Shown in pieces: positions 9,977-18,445 of a DNA stretch of 64,000 bases (within the stretch, counting starts at the first letter, position 1; each line of letters opens with the position of its first letter). The notes beneath the pieces were generated by a model. That model saw nothing but the letters and a program-made list of their open reading frames with translations, was not told where the DNA came from and did no database searches. The translations under genes were made by a program, and so were the position numbers. Origin of the DNA: Oceanospirillaceae bacterium (GTDB lineage: Bacteria; Pseudomonadota; Gammaproteobacteria; Pseudomonadales; Balneatricaceae); NCBI GenBank assembly GCA_003521845.1, contig DPHB01000024.1, positions 18,377 to 82,376 of the forward strand, in the 5' to 3' direction.

Positions 9977-10075
9977 GCCATGACACCTTGTAACTTAGTG
10001 GTCATTATGGATAATTAATCGAAACATCACAAACGATATTATTTTCAGCTTACACATAACTTATTTTTAACTGAT
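9977..10075. promoter_or_regulatory. Divergent promoter region, CoA-transferase operon / LysR
   Basis: This 99-base, AT-rich gap separates two divergently transcribed genes, the usual arrangement for a LysR regulator and its target operon. It contains the near-palindrome ATAATTAAT near 10010. I could not pick a convincing pair of -35/-10 boxes or a clear T-N11-A site by eye. Confidence 0.5.
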
Positions 10076-11023
10076 ATGGAAAGAATCCCGTCTACACAAG
10101 CCCTACGTTGTTTTGCCAGCTCCGCCCATTGGATGAGTTTTGCCAAGGCAGCTGAAGAACTGTGCCTAACACCGGCTGCCGTATCTGTGCAAATACGCAA
10201 GCTAGAAGACAGCTTGGGCATTCAGTTATTTCAACGCTACAACCGGCGTATAGAACTCACCGAAGCTGGGGAAAAGTACCTGCTACGCATACGCCATATC
10301 CTCAATGATTTGGAAGCCGCGACGCGAGATATTAAGCAAAAGGGTGACCTTGCACCCATTAGCATTGCCACGCCACCGACGTTTTTGAAATACATGATTA
10401 TTCCAGCGCTGGCTGATTTCTTTACTGAATTCGATCTTAATTTGCGTTTTGTGGATACCCTAAGAAATATCGATTTTGACTCTGAAGATATTGATATATG
10501 GGTACGCTACGGCCTGCCCTTTAAGGACAGTAAACACGAAGTGCTGTTGTCTGAGGAAACCTTGTGCCCCGTTTGCAGCCCGCAATTATTAACCGAAGTG
10601 GGGCCAATAGAAACACCCGAAGATTTAGCAAAAGTGCGCCTTCTTTATACCGAAAGACGTCTCATTCAATGGGATAATTATTTTGTTGATAGTGACTTTG
10701 ATCATCGCCAAACTCGCGGCAGCCTGTGGTTTTTAAACTCAGTACATACCCTAGATGCCGCGCTGGCCGGCCATGGTTTGGCCTTGATGAACAAAGAATT
10801 TGCCACCCAATATCTAGCCTCAGGCGAACTAGTCATACCCTTTGAAATCGACAACTCTACCATTACCAAGCCAGGTTATTACCTACGCACTAACCCCAGC
10901 CAGCTGCCGTCTTTAGTTGACCCTATTGCCAAGTGGTTGATTGCTCAAGTGGCGTCTTTACCTGTGCCTACAGCAACCAGCCCTATAACGTCTTATGCGC
11001 AGCCTGCCCCGGCAGACGAGTAA
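10076..11023 (+). CDS. LysR family regulator (GcvA-like)
   Basis: The 315-residue protein has an N-terminal winged helix (PSTQALRCFASSAHWMSFAKAAEELCLTPAAVSVQIRKLED) and a type 2 periplasmic-binding-like effector domain, with the hinge around residues 90-95. The first residues resemble GcvA-subtype LysR proteins. It is divergent from the CoA-transferase operon and is most likely its activator, as a LysR gene is for itaconate genes in Pseudomonas. Its last 41 bases overlap the convergent MFS gene, giving an unusual PTATSPITSYAQPAPADE tail. Confidence 0.9.
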   Translation: MERIPSTQALRCFASSAHWMSFAKAAEELCLTPAAVSVQIRKLEDSLGIQLFQRYNRRIELTEAGEKYLLRIRHILNDLEAATRDIKQKGDLAPISIATPPTFLKYMIIPALADFFTEFDLNLRFVDTLRNIDFDSEDIDIWVRYGLPFKDSKHEVLLSEETLCPVCSPQLLTEVGPIETPEDLAKVRLLYTERRLIQWDNYFVDSDFDHRQTRGSLWFLNSVHTLDAALAGHGLALMNKEFATQYLASGELVIPFEIDNSTITKPGYYLRTNPSQLPSLVDPIAKWLIAQVASLPVPTATSPITSYAQPAPADE

Positions 11024-12176
11024 GCTGATAAAACAGCGGTACCGCAAGGCCACACAAGGCCACCACTAGAATCATAGCCAATGGTGTACCGTCGTACATG
11101 GCAGATGCTCCCATAGCAATCAAGGCACCTATACCAAACTGGCTAGCTACCGCCAATCCTGCCGCCGCCCCAGCGGTACGGGGGTACAACTGCATAAGAC
11201 TCGCTGTAGCATTGGCACCCATCAAACCGACGCAACTAACAGCGCCAAATAACCCCAGCAATAATAACCAAAAATGGTTATCTAACAAGGCACTAGCAAG
11301 CAATACCAATCCTGACAGCAAGCAAATAAAACTACCTAGGCGCAACATAGTTTGCGCACCACAGGCACGCACCAAACGCGCATTGAGCATAGACAAGAGC
11401 ATGATACCAAAGGAGTTAACGCCAAATATCAAAGAAAATTGCACGGTGGTTAAGCCATAAAACTCAATAAAGACAAAGGGAGAAACAGTAATATAAGCGA
11501 ACATGCCCGAAAAGCACAAAGCCATCATTAACACATAACCCAAACCCTTCGGGTCTGTATAGATGTGCCAGTAGCTTAAAAAGGTGGCTCGTAAACTGTC
11601 TGCCCGGTTTTCTTGCTGATGGGTTTCGGGGATTTTCCAATAAGCTAACATCCCTGTAACGACAGAAAACACAGCCAAAAAGCCAAAGATCCAGCGCCAA
11701 GAACCCAAGCTTAGGATATAGCTGCCCAACAACGGTGCAATCATTACCGCCAGCATGGACACCAGCTGCATCAAAGAAAGCACACGCGGCACCTCGGGGG
11801 GAGCAAACACATCCCTCACAATAGCACGTGACAACACGGCCGCTGCGGCACCACCTACTGCCTGCAAAAAACGCAAAACAATTAAACTATCAACGCTTTG
11901 CGCAAATACACACCCAATGGTTACTATGATATACAACACAATGCCAGCAAGCATTAAGCGGCGGCGCCCGTACTTATCGGACAAGGGACCGAACACCAAC
12001 ATGCCTAAACACATGCCTAAGGAAAAAATACTAATCGTACCTTGAGTAACGCCTTCGCTGGCCGCCAAATCTTGAGCAATCGCAGGCAGGGCTGGCAAAG
12101 AAATATCCACAGATAAAGAAGCAAAGGCCTGCAAGGCGGCAAACAAAACAAGCAAGCGTTGGGGGTTGGTAAGCAT
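10983..12176 (-). CDS. MFS transporter, Bcr/CflA-like drug:proton antiporter family
   Basis: The 397-residue inner-membrane protein has about 12 hydrophobic segments. The motif-A loop after TM2 reads FGPLSDKYGRRRLMLAG and TM1 carries SVDISLPALPAIAQDL, both typical of the Bcr/CflA branch. The ATG at 12176 is preferred to a TTG two codons upstream. It is the last gene of a leftward run with the dioxygenase, amidohydrolase and PLP enzyme but is separated by about 100 bases, so its substrate may or may not belong to that pathway. Confidence 0.88.
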   Translation of the reverse strand: MLTNPQRLLVLFAALQAFASLSVDISLPALPAIAQDLAASEGVTQGTISIFSLGMCLGMLVFGPLSDKYGRRRLMLAGIVLYIIVTIGCVFAQSVDSLIVLRFLQAVGGAAAAVLSRAIVRDVFAPPEVPRVLSLMQLVSMLAVMIAPLLGSYILSLGSWRWIFGFLAVFSVVTGMLAYWKIPETHQQENRADSLRATFLSYWHIYTDPKGLGYVLMMALCFSGMFAYITVSPFVFIEFYGLTTVQFSLIFGVNSFGIMLLSMLNARLVRACGAQTMLRLGSFICLLSGLVLLASALLDNHFWLLLLGLFGAVSCVGLMGANATASLMQLYPRTAGAAAGLAVASQFGIGALIAMGASAMYDGTPLAMILVVALCGLAVPLFYQLTRLPGQAAHKTL

Positions 12177-12280
12177 AAGCAAATCAAAGACATATAATTA
12201 GTTTATATGGTAACTATTTTCTCTATAAACAACCAGCCCCAGACCTGTGCAGTGACGACATAAATAGATTTGAAAGTAGC

Positions 12281-13141
12281 CTATTTATGCTCGGCCTGTT
12301 GACTAAAAAAAGACACATCATTGGGGTATTCGGGCGTGGCCAAATTGAAGGTATTAGCGCGCATACGACCCGTGTACTCACCCCGTACCACCTCCCCTTC
12401 TTGCGCGCTAGGGATATGATTGATGATTAATGGCACGGCGTCTTCAGCGGCGTATTCCACGATATAAATAGTCCGGGGTGCATTTGAATTATTTGCCGTA
12501 GAGCCGTGCAATAGGCGCGTATGCATAATACAGGCCGAGCCAGCACGACCGGTGCAAAATACCGCTGTGGGCGCTACCTTGGCGCTTATGCCATCAGCAA
12601 CGGCCCCAGTAAACACACCATTATGCCAATGCTCATGCAAAGGGCCTAAGTGCGACCCTGGCACCACTTCCAAGGGGCCATTTTCCATACTCACATCGTC
12701 TAGGAAAATCAGCACTGTGGCCAAATTGTCGTTACTATGGGGCTCAAAGGCAAAATCCTGATGGTACTTCACTTCGGTATTAGAACCAGGTAACTTGGAG
12801 TTAATCTTGGCATTATTAAACTTTAAGTTAGGACCATACAATTGGCTTAAACCGTCTAGGGCACGATTATCACGCATCACCGCCAAGTAGGGTGCCGACA
12901 ACTCTTGGGGGGACGATACCCGGCGCAGGGCTGGTTGATCCGCACTGTGGCTAGGTGCCATATCAAAACGTGCCCGACCATCCATAATTTCGCCAAAAGG
13001 CTCCCTATGCCCACGACTTTGCTCTACCCATTGCTGGAAATCATGACGCAATAACTGCACCTGTTGTGGACTGATGGCATCTTCAACCAGCACATAACCC
13101 TGCTGAGCAAACTGACTTATCTGAGCATCGCTTAATACCAT
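12281..13141 (-). CDS. Phytanoyl-CoA dioxygenase (PhyH) family Fe(II)/2-oxoglutarate oxygenase
   Basis: The 286-residue protein shows the PhyH iron ligands: HQD in EVKYHQDFAFEPHSN and the distal His in IMHTRLLHGSTANNS, followed by an Arg (PRTIYIVEY) suited to binding 2-oxoglutarate. The family includes ectoine hydroxylase, but the ectoine-specific signature is not obvious to me, so no specific name is given. It lies 15 bases downstream of the M20 amidohydrolase gene in the same direction, which suggests joint use on an amino-acid-derived compound. Confidence 0.8.
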   Translation of the reverse strand: MVLSDAQISQFAQQGYVLVEDAISPQQVQLLRHDFQQWVEQSRGHREPFGEIMDGRARFDMAPSHSADQPALRRVSSPQELSAPYLAVMRDNRALDGLSQLYGPNLKFNNAKINSKLPGSNTEVKYHQDFAFEPHSNDNLATVLIFLDDVSMENGPLEVVPGSHLGPLHEHWHNGVFTGAVADGISAKVAPTAVFCTGRAGSACIMHTRLLHGSTANNSNAPRTIYIVEYAAEDAVPLIINHIPSAQEGEVVRGEYTGRMRANTFNLATPEYPNDVSFFSQQAEHK

Positions 13142-13156
13142 GATCCCCCCTGCCTC

Positions 13157-14299
13157 TTAGTTCGCGGACAACTGCTGCTTTACCAATGCCTGCCAATAGT
13201 CACTGCCAAGGCTAAGAATCGCTTCATTCAATTGATAGTGAGGATTGTGCAAAGACGTAGCACAACTACCTTCATGGCCATTACCTAGCAGCATATAACA
13301 ACCGGGCTTGCGCTTCAGCATCTGCGCAAAATCTTCGGAAGCACCACAAGTTGGACAATCCTCGGTGATGCCAGCATGACCAGTTACCGCTTGCGCGGCC
13401 GCGATGGCATGTTCTGTTTCTAGGTCACTATTGATAGTGGGAATAAAATCATTTTGATACAAAACCTGCCCGCTAGCACCATGGCTTGCACAAATACCCG
13501 CAACAATTTCGCCCATGCGCCGCGCTATGGTGGCCTGAACGTCCGCTGACAAAGCTCGGCAATCACCCTTGATGGTGACGTTAGACGGAATAATATTACG
13601 CGCCCCATCAGTAATAAACTCGGTGACCGACACCACCGCCCAATCTCGTGAACTGATACTGCGCGAGACAATGGTCTGCAGGGCCAATACAACTTCAGCG
13701 CCAACCAGCACCGGGTCAATGGTTTTTTCGGGCATAGAAGCGTGACCACCGCGGCCATTAATGGTGATTACAAAAATATCTTCCGAGGTCATGATGGCGC
13801 CTTTGCGTACAGCAAAGTGCCCAGCAGGCCAGCCTGGCATATTATGTAGACCATACACAGCCTGCATAGGAAAGCGTTCAAACAGGCCATCTTCAATCAT
13901 GGCCAAAGCGCCCTGCCCATCTTCCTCACTGGGCTGGAAGATAAAGTAAACCGTGCCATCAAAGTCTTTAGATTGAGACAAGGCTTGTGCCGCACCCAGC
14001 AACATAGCCGTATGGCCATCATGACCACAGCCATGGAACACACCGTCATTAACGGAACGATAGTCACAATCATTAGCTTCTTGAATGGGCAAGGCATCCA
14101 TGTCAGCGCGCAAGCCAATGGCCTTGTCGCTGTCCCCACGGCGCAACACACCAACCACACCCGTGCGGCCAACTTGCTGGTGTACCTCTAGTCCAAATTC
14201 AGTAAGTAATTCGGCCACCTTGGCAGCCGTGCGGAGTTCGTTGAAACCTAGTTCAGGGTACTGATGTATTTCCCTGCGCCACTGCTGCATAACAGACAT
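13157..14299 (-). CDS. M20 family N-acyl-amino acid amidohydrolase
   Basis: The 380-residue zinc-dependent hydrolase resembles hippurate hydrolase and IAA-amino acid hydrolases. It starts with RREIHQYPELGFNELRTA, then GLRADMDALPIQE, the metal-binding HGCGHDGHTAMLLG, FIFQPSEED and GGHASMPEKTIDP. It would remove an acyl group from an amino acid or diamino acid. It is one base from the PLP ammonia-lyase-like gene. E. coli also pairs an M20 peptidase (ygeY) with diaminopropionate ammonia-lyase (ygeX), which supports a deacylation-then-deamination order. Confidence 0.87.
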   Translation of the reverse strand: MSVMQQWRREIHQYPELGFNELRTAAKVAELLTEFGLEVHQQVGRTGVVGVLRRGDSDKAIGLRADMDALPIQEANDCDYRSVNDGVFHGCGHDGHTAMLLGAAQALSQSKDFDGTVYFIFQPSEEDGQGALAMIEDGLFERFPMQAVYGLHNMPGWPAGHFAVRKGAIMTSEDIFVITINGRGGHASMPEKTIDPVLVGAEVVLALQTIVSRSISSRDWAVVSVTEFITDGARNIIPSNVTIKGDCRALSADVQATIARRMGEIVAGICASHGASGQVLYQNDFIPTINSDLETEHAIAAAQAVTGHAGITEDCPTCGASEDFAQMLKRKPGCYMLLGNGHEGSCATSLHNPHYQLNEAILSLGSDYWQALVKQQLSAN

Positions 14300-14300
14300 G

Positions 14301-15371
14301 TTACACCTGCCCTTCTGAAATAATCACCAAAGGCAAGAAATCAGATAAGATGTCAGAGTCACCTGCAAGATCATCAAGCAACTTAGTTAAGGCCGTAAAA
14401 CCAGCCGCACCAGAAGGTGTCGTGGCGACGCCCATGGCCGTCATTTGATCAGCACCAGCCTGGCCTTCTTCATCAGTTAAGGTAACGTAAGACACATCAC
14501 ACTGCTCCAAGGTATGCCAAGCCACCATAGACGGCTCTTTGCAATCCAAGCGCCCCATGTTGGAATCTGGCCCCGTCACATCCGTGGGTTTACCGGCACG
14601 GTGACTAGCTTGCAAGCATTCAGCGGCATCAGGTTCTACCACAATAATTTGCGGTTGTACGGGCCAGTTATGACGAATCATATAAGCCATAGCGCAAGCT
14701 AAACCGCCTACACCGGCTTGCAAGAATACATGTGTTGGCCATTGACCGGTTTGCTCTAGCTGCGCACGGGCTTCTTCGGCGATTACGGAATAGCCTTCCA
14801 TGACCAATTTAGGCAATTCTGTATAACCTTGCCAAGTACCATCGGCCAACAAAGTAGCACCAGTTTCAGCGGCATTTTGCACCGCAGCGGCCACGCTTTG
14901 GCTGTAGTTATCACCAGCCCAAACTACTTCGGCACCATAGGATTCTAAACGAGCACCAAAACTATCTGGTACCGTATGGGCCAAGAATATACGTGCTTTA
15001 GCACCCACATCACGGGCACCACTAGCGACACCCAGGCCATGGTTACCAGCACTGGCACAAACAAAGGTCATGTCGGCAGCAAAGCTCTTTACATCGGCAT
15101 CTTGCATGCGCGATGCCGTTAAGTTTTCATCATGCTTAGCCTGCCATTGCTGGGCAATATATTGGGCAATGGCATAGGGGCCACCCAAGGCTTTAAAGGC
15201 ACCCAAACCCATGCGCTGCGTTTCATCTTTAACCAATACCTCATAGCCTGCCAACTGCTTGGTATGCAGAGGGGATACGGCGTACTTTGGCAGAGCCTGA
15301 AAATGTGCAAGAGCACGGGAAAAGTTAGGGGTAAAGCACATTGCATTAGCGTGATCTGGTGACTGGTTCAT
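14301..15371 (-). CDS. PLP-dependent diaminopropionate ammonia-lyase-like enzyme
   Basis: The 356-residue fold-type II PLP enzyme aligns best by eye with diaminopropionate ammonia-lyase: VKDETQRMGLGAFKALGG (PLP Lys60), WQGYTELPKLVMEGY, VFLQAGVGGLACAMAYM and IISEGQV near the C-terminus. In E. coli YgeX the loop TTDGNHG carries a catalytic Asp; here it reads CASAGNHG, as in threonine dehydratases. The substrate may therefore be L-only or different (serine, threonine, a hydroxy or diamino acid). First gene of the operon and divergent from an Lrp regulator. Confidence 0.75.
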   Translation of the reverse strand: MNQSPDHANAMCFTPNFSRALAHFQALPKYAVSPLHTKQLAGYEVLVKDETQRMGLGAFKALGGPYAIAQYIAQQWQAKHDENLTASRMQDADVKSFAADMTFVCASAGNHGLGVASGARDVGAKARIFLAHTVPDSFGARLESYGAEVVWAGDNYSQSVAAAVQNAAETGATLLADGTWQGYTELPKLVMEGYSVIAEEARAQLEQTGQWPTHVFLQAGVGGLACAMAYMIRHNWPVQPQIIVVEPDAAECLQASHRAGKPTDVTGPDSNMGRLDCKEPSMVAWHTLEQCDVSYVTLTDEEGQAGADQMTAMGVATTPSGAAGFTALTKLLDDLAGDSDILSDFLPLVIISEGQV

Positions 15372-15494
15372 GTGATTATTCTCATTAATTTGAGGTTAAT
15401 AGCGTTAAACATAAATCACAGAATAGCAAAAATACACTAGACAATTTTGCGTAATCATTGCTTAATCTAACTATATTTTTCATTTTAGCCACTT

Positions 15495-15516
15495 ATTTGA
15501 CCAAATCAGATCAAAT
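15495..15516. promoter_or_regulatory. Candidate Lrp/AsnC operator, ATTTGA-N10-TCAAAT
   Basis: A perfect inverted repeat (ATTTGA at 15495-15500, TCAAAT at 15511-15516) ends one base before the ATG of the Lrp-type gene and lies in the divergent space with the PLP enzyme gene. Binding here would block initiation of the regulator gene, so autoregulation is likely. Confidence 0.55.
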
Positions 15517-15517
15517 T

Positions 15518-15976
15518 ATGAATTTAGATAACAGTGACCTAAAAATACTCAGCGCCTTACAGAAAAACAGCCGCATCAGCCTAGAGGCCTTAAGCGAGCT
15601 TTGTGCCTTATCGGTACCTTCGGTACAAAGGCGTATAAAGCGTCTGCGCGACAAGCATATTATCAGTAATGAAGTAGCCATCATTGACCCAGAAAAAGTG
15701 GGCTTTGAAATGACCTTTATTGTGCAAGTAGAACTGGAACGCGAAGCCTTAAGACAACTGAATGAGTTTAAAAAGCACATCAAAAAAGAACCACGCGTGC
15801 AACAATGCTACTACGTCACGGGGGATGCCGATTTTGTACTCATATGCAGCGCCAAGAATATGCGCGACTTTGAAGACTTAACTCATCAACTATTTTTTGA
15901 TAATGCCAATGTGAGGCGTTTCAAAACCTCTGTGGTGATGGATCGAGCCAAGGTGGGATTAGAGATCCCTTTGTAA
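15518..15976 (+). CDS. Lrp/AsnC family transcriptional regulator
   Basis: The 152-residue protein has an N-terminal helix-turn-helix (LDNSDLKILSALQKNSRISLEALSELCALSVPSVQRRIKRL) and a C-terminal RAM effector domain ending VVMDRAKVGLEIPL. The YYVTGDADFVLICSA segment is the conserved ligand-binding turn. ATG 15518 fits the family length; the frame extends upstream without similarity. No clear ribosome-binding site is seen because the candidate operator occupies that place. It likely controls the divergent PLP enzyme/amidohydrolase/dioxygenase genes in response to an amino acid. Confidence 0.9.
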   Translation: MNLDNSDLKILSALQKNSRISLEALSELCALSVPSVQRRIKRLRDKHIISNEVAIIDPEKVGFEMTFIVQVELEREALRQLNEFKKHIKKEPRVQQCYYVTGDADFVLICSAKNMRDFEDLTHQLFFDNANVRRFKTSVVMDRAKVGLEIPL

Positions 15977-15989
15977 GCTAGCCAGATTA

Positions 15990-16298
15990 CTAAGTCCGTG
16001 TACCCCAAGGATTCACCTTAGCTTGCACTGATTGCCCATCAGTAGCGTTCGACTGCTTGGGCTTACGCTCCTTTGCTGGCTTTTGGCTTAAAGAGCGCAC
16101 ATACAGGTTTTCTACCTTTTCTCTAGCCCAAGGCGTTTTACGCAAAAACTTGAGAGATGATTTGACCGAAGGATCTGATTTAAAACAGTTGATGTTTATG
16201 CGTTGCGCCAAACCATCCCAGCCATACCGCAACTCCAGCTCTGTAACCATAGTTGCTAGGGATATACCGTGTAATGGATTATTAGGTTGTTGACTCAT
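15990..16298 (-). CDS. VF530 family (DUF2132) DNA-binding protein
   Basis: The 102-residue protein carries [62 protein letters not shown], the complete VF530 domain. A basic, low-complexity tail ([14 protein letters not shown]) follows. Family members are small proteins assigned DNA-binding on structural grounds; cellular role is not known. It converges on the Lrp gene with a 13-base gap. Confidence 0.9.
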   Translation of the reverse strand: MSQQPNNPLHGISLATMVTELELRYGWDGLAQRININCFKSDPSVKSSLKFLRKTPWAREKVENLYVRSLSQKPAKERKPKQSNATDGQSVQAKVNPWGTRT

Positions 16299-16498
16299 GT
16301 ACTCAAATTTCCGTGCGCAATATTAGTGGCTAACAGCAAGGTTGCGAAGAGTGCACTTTGCTCCACCTAGCTATAGTCACTAGCCTACATCATTTTTACG
16401 AAAGTACCAGCCCAGAGGCGCTGCAATGGGGTAGTAGACTGTACCTTTTGCAGGTAAGGTGATTGTTGACATGGTAATACATCGTTTAGGAGGCCATT

Positions 16499-17917
16499 AT
16501 GGGCAACGTAGTGTTTATCATCTGTGACGAAATGACCCGTAGCGCCCTAGGCTGTTATGGCAATACCAGTGCGCACACGCCTAATTTAGATAAATTGGCC
16601 AAGGGTGGGGTATGCTTTACTCGCGCAATTACCCCCTCACCTATTTGTATTTCTGCACGCTCTAGCCTCGCCACAGGTTTGGCGGTGCATGAACACCAAG
16701 ATTGGTCATCGGCCCAAGCCTTTGATGGCACCTTACCCACATGGATGGGCAAGCTGAGAGATCAAGATGTAGATGTCGTTTCCATTGGTAAACTGCACTT
16801 CAAAAGCCCCGACAACGACCACGGCTTTAGCGCAGAACGCTTGGCTATGTATGTCGCCAACAACGGCATTGGCTGGGCCGAGGCTCTGTTACGTGACCCT
16901 ATGCCGGCATACCACGGCGCGGCCGAACTGGCTGCCGACATAGGCCCCGGTGGCTCTAGCTATTCGGACTATGACCACCAGATACTTGCCGATGCCAAAC
17001 AGTGGTTGGCCAACCGAGGGACAAGTTCCACCAGCAAGCCCTTTGTTCTATCGGTCTCGCTGGTCTCCCCGCACTACCCACTCAGTGCCCCACAAAAGTA
17101 TTTTGATCTGGTAGCTAATGCGCTGATACCTGACCCTATTCAGGTCGAAGAAAATCACCCAGTGCTGCAACAAATGCGTAAGTTCTGGGCCTATGACGAT
17201 CACTTTGATGAGCAAAGCCGCCACCTAGCCAGACGCAATTATTGGGCCTTGTGCGCCATGATTGATGACATGGTTGGGCAACTAGTTGAGAGTATAGAGG
17301 CCAATGGTTTTACTGATGACACCACTATCATCTTCACCAGTGACCATGGCGACATGCTAGGCAATCGAGGCTGGTGGTGCAAATCGGTAATGTACGAAGA
17401 ATCCGTAGGTATTCCTATGCTTATCAAGGGCCCAGCCCTGCAAGGCGCTACAGGTAGCAACAACACCAGCGTTAATTTAACGGACGTGGGTGCCACCATA
17501 GAGCACACCATACTTGGGTATTCGAACCAGCCTGCACAGCCTTGGCAAGCCACCTCGATGTTAGACTTAGCTCAGCACCCAGATCCACAGCGACCTGTAC
17601 TAAGCCAATACCACGATGGCGGTAGCCCTACAGGCTTTGCTCTTGTGCAGCAAGGATCACACAAACTCACGCGTTATGCTGGTGACTGGCCTGAACAGCT
17701 ATTTGATGTTGCCCAAGACCCTAACGAAGAACACGATTTGGCTGGCTTGGATGTCAATAAACAGCAGGAGTTAGGGATTATTTTGGATCAGATGTTAGAT
17801 TTGGAAGCGGCCAACAAACAGGCTTTCGAATCACAAAAGCAAGTGCTGGAAGAACTTGGTGGTGAGGCAGCCTTGGCCAGTTTAAGAGCCTTTAATCATA
17901 CGCCGGTGGAGCTTTAA
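16499..17917 (+). CDS. Sulfatase / alkaline phosphatase superfamily hydrolase
   Basis: The 472-residue protein has the N-terminal metal site (IICDEMTRSALGCYG, with Asp10), the GKLHFKSPDNDHGF block and the C-terminal FTSDHGDMLGNRGWWCK site. These match the choline-sulfatase/phosphonate monoester hydrolase branch. The formylglycine position is Cys50 in SPICISARSSLATG, where the usual C-x-P-x-R core has Ser in place of Pro. No signal peptide is present, so it acts in the cytoplasm. A strong TTAGGAGG ribosome-binding site stands eight bases before the start. It is a lone gene; substrate unknown. Confidence 0.85.
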   Translation: MGNVVFIICDEMTRSALGCYGNTSAHTPNLDKLAKGGVCFTRAITPSPICISARSSLATGLAVHEHQDWSSAQAFDGTLPTWMGKLRDQDVDVVSIGKLHFKSPDNDHGFSAERLAMYVANNGIGWAEALLRDPMPAYHGAAELAADIGPGGSSYSDYDHQILADAKQWLANRGTSSTSKPFVLSVSLVSPHYPLSAPQKYFDLVANALIPDPIQVEENHPVLQQMRKFWAYDDHFDEQSRHLARRNYWALCAMIDDMVGQLVESIEANGFTDDTTIIFTSDHGDMLGNRGWWCKSVMYEESVGIPMLIKGPALQGATGSNNTSVNLTDVGATIEHTILGYSNQPAQPWQATSMLDLAQHPDPQRPVLSQYHDGGSPTGFALVQQGSHKLTRYAGDWPEQLFDVAQDPNEEHDLAGLDVNKQQELGIILDQMLDLEAANKQAFESQKQVLEELGGEAALASLRAFNHTPVEL

Positions 17918-18147
17918 TTATCTACCAGTAGCCTCTTCATAGCGGATCTATTTTATATGGCAGATCGCCATCTCTTTACAAAGTCTAGCAGGAATAGTTG
18001 AGCTGAGTTAAATGGAGCTACCCAAAACATTCACTATGCTCATGGGGCAGGCTATCTGACCCTAATCATGCACTATTCGAATACTCTCCTACACTTATTT
18101 AACTAGTCAGCAAGGAGGCTCTAGGTTATTACTAACCTTGATTTTGT

Positions 18148-18444
18148 ATGTACAAATGGCATATATTTAAAAATCAACGATTTGAATGGAACGAGATAAA
18201 GCGTCAAAGCAATATACGCAAGCATGGTATTGATTTTGCAGATGCTGTAGGTGTGTTTTTTGATGAACAGGCTATCACCATCCAAGACAATGATCATAAC
18301 GAAGAGCGTTTTGTGAGTATCGGCTTAGATCACTTAAGCCAATTATTGATAGTGATTTATACCTATCGAAACCCTAACACTATCCGTCTAATTTCAGCTC
18401 GCAAAGCAAATAAATTTGAATGCCGAACCTATGAGAGGTTGTAA
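18148..18444 (+). CDS. brnT: BrnT family toxin
   Basis: The 98-residue RelE-fold ribonuclease toxin shows the BrnT pattern FEWNEIKRQSNIRKHGIDFADAVGVF, then ERFVSIG and the C-terminal TIRLISARKANKFECRTYERL. Family members cut RNA and halt translation until neutralised by BrnA. An in-frame stop at 18139-18141 fixes the ATG at 18148 as the earliest start; the strong AAGGAGG at 18111-18117 is too far upstream to serve it. It is followed directly by brnA. Confidence 0.88.
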   Translation: MYKWHIFKNQRFEWNEIKRQSNIRKHGIDFADAVGVFFDEQAITIQDNDHNEERFVSIGLDHLSQLLIVIYTYRNPNTIRLISARKANKFECRTYERL

Positions 18445-18445
18445 G

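Noticed and set aside
14301..15371. The PLP lyase as the missing methylaspartate ammonia-lyase
   Set aside because: Methylaspartase is an enolase-superfamily enzyme without PLP; a fold-type II PLP enzyme would not be expected to do this anti-elimination, and this gene belongs to a separate Lrp-linked operon.
16465..16470. TTGACA as -35 box for the sulfatase gene
   Set aside because: No -10 box is found at 16-18 bases; that place is taken by the ribosome-binding site.
18111..18117. AAGGAGG as the ribosome-binding site of brnT
   Set aside because: It is about 30 bases from the ATG and a TGA at 18139-18141 closes the frame between them.
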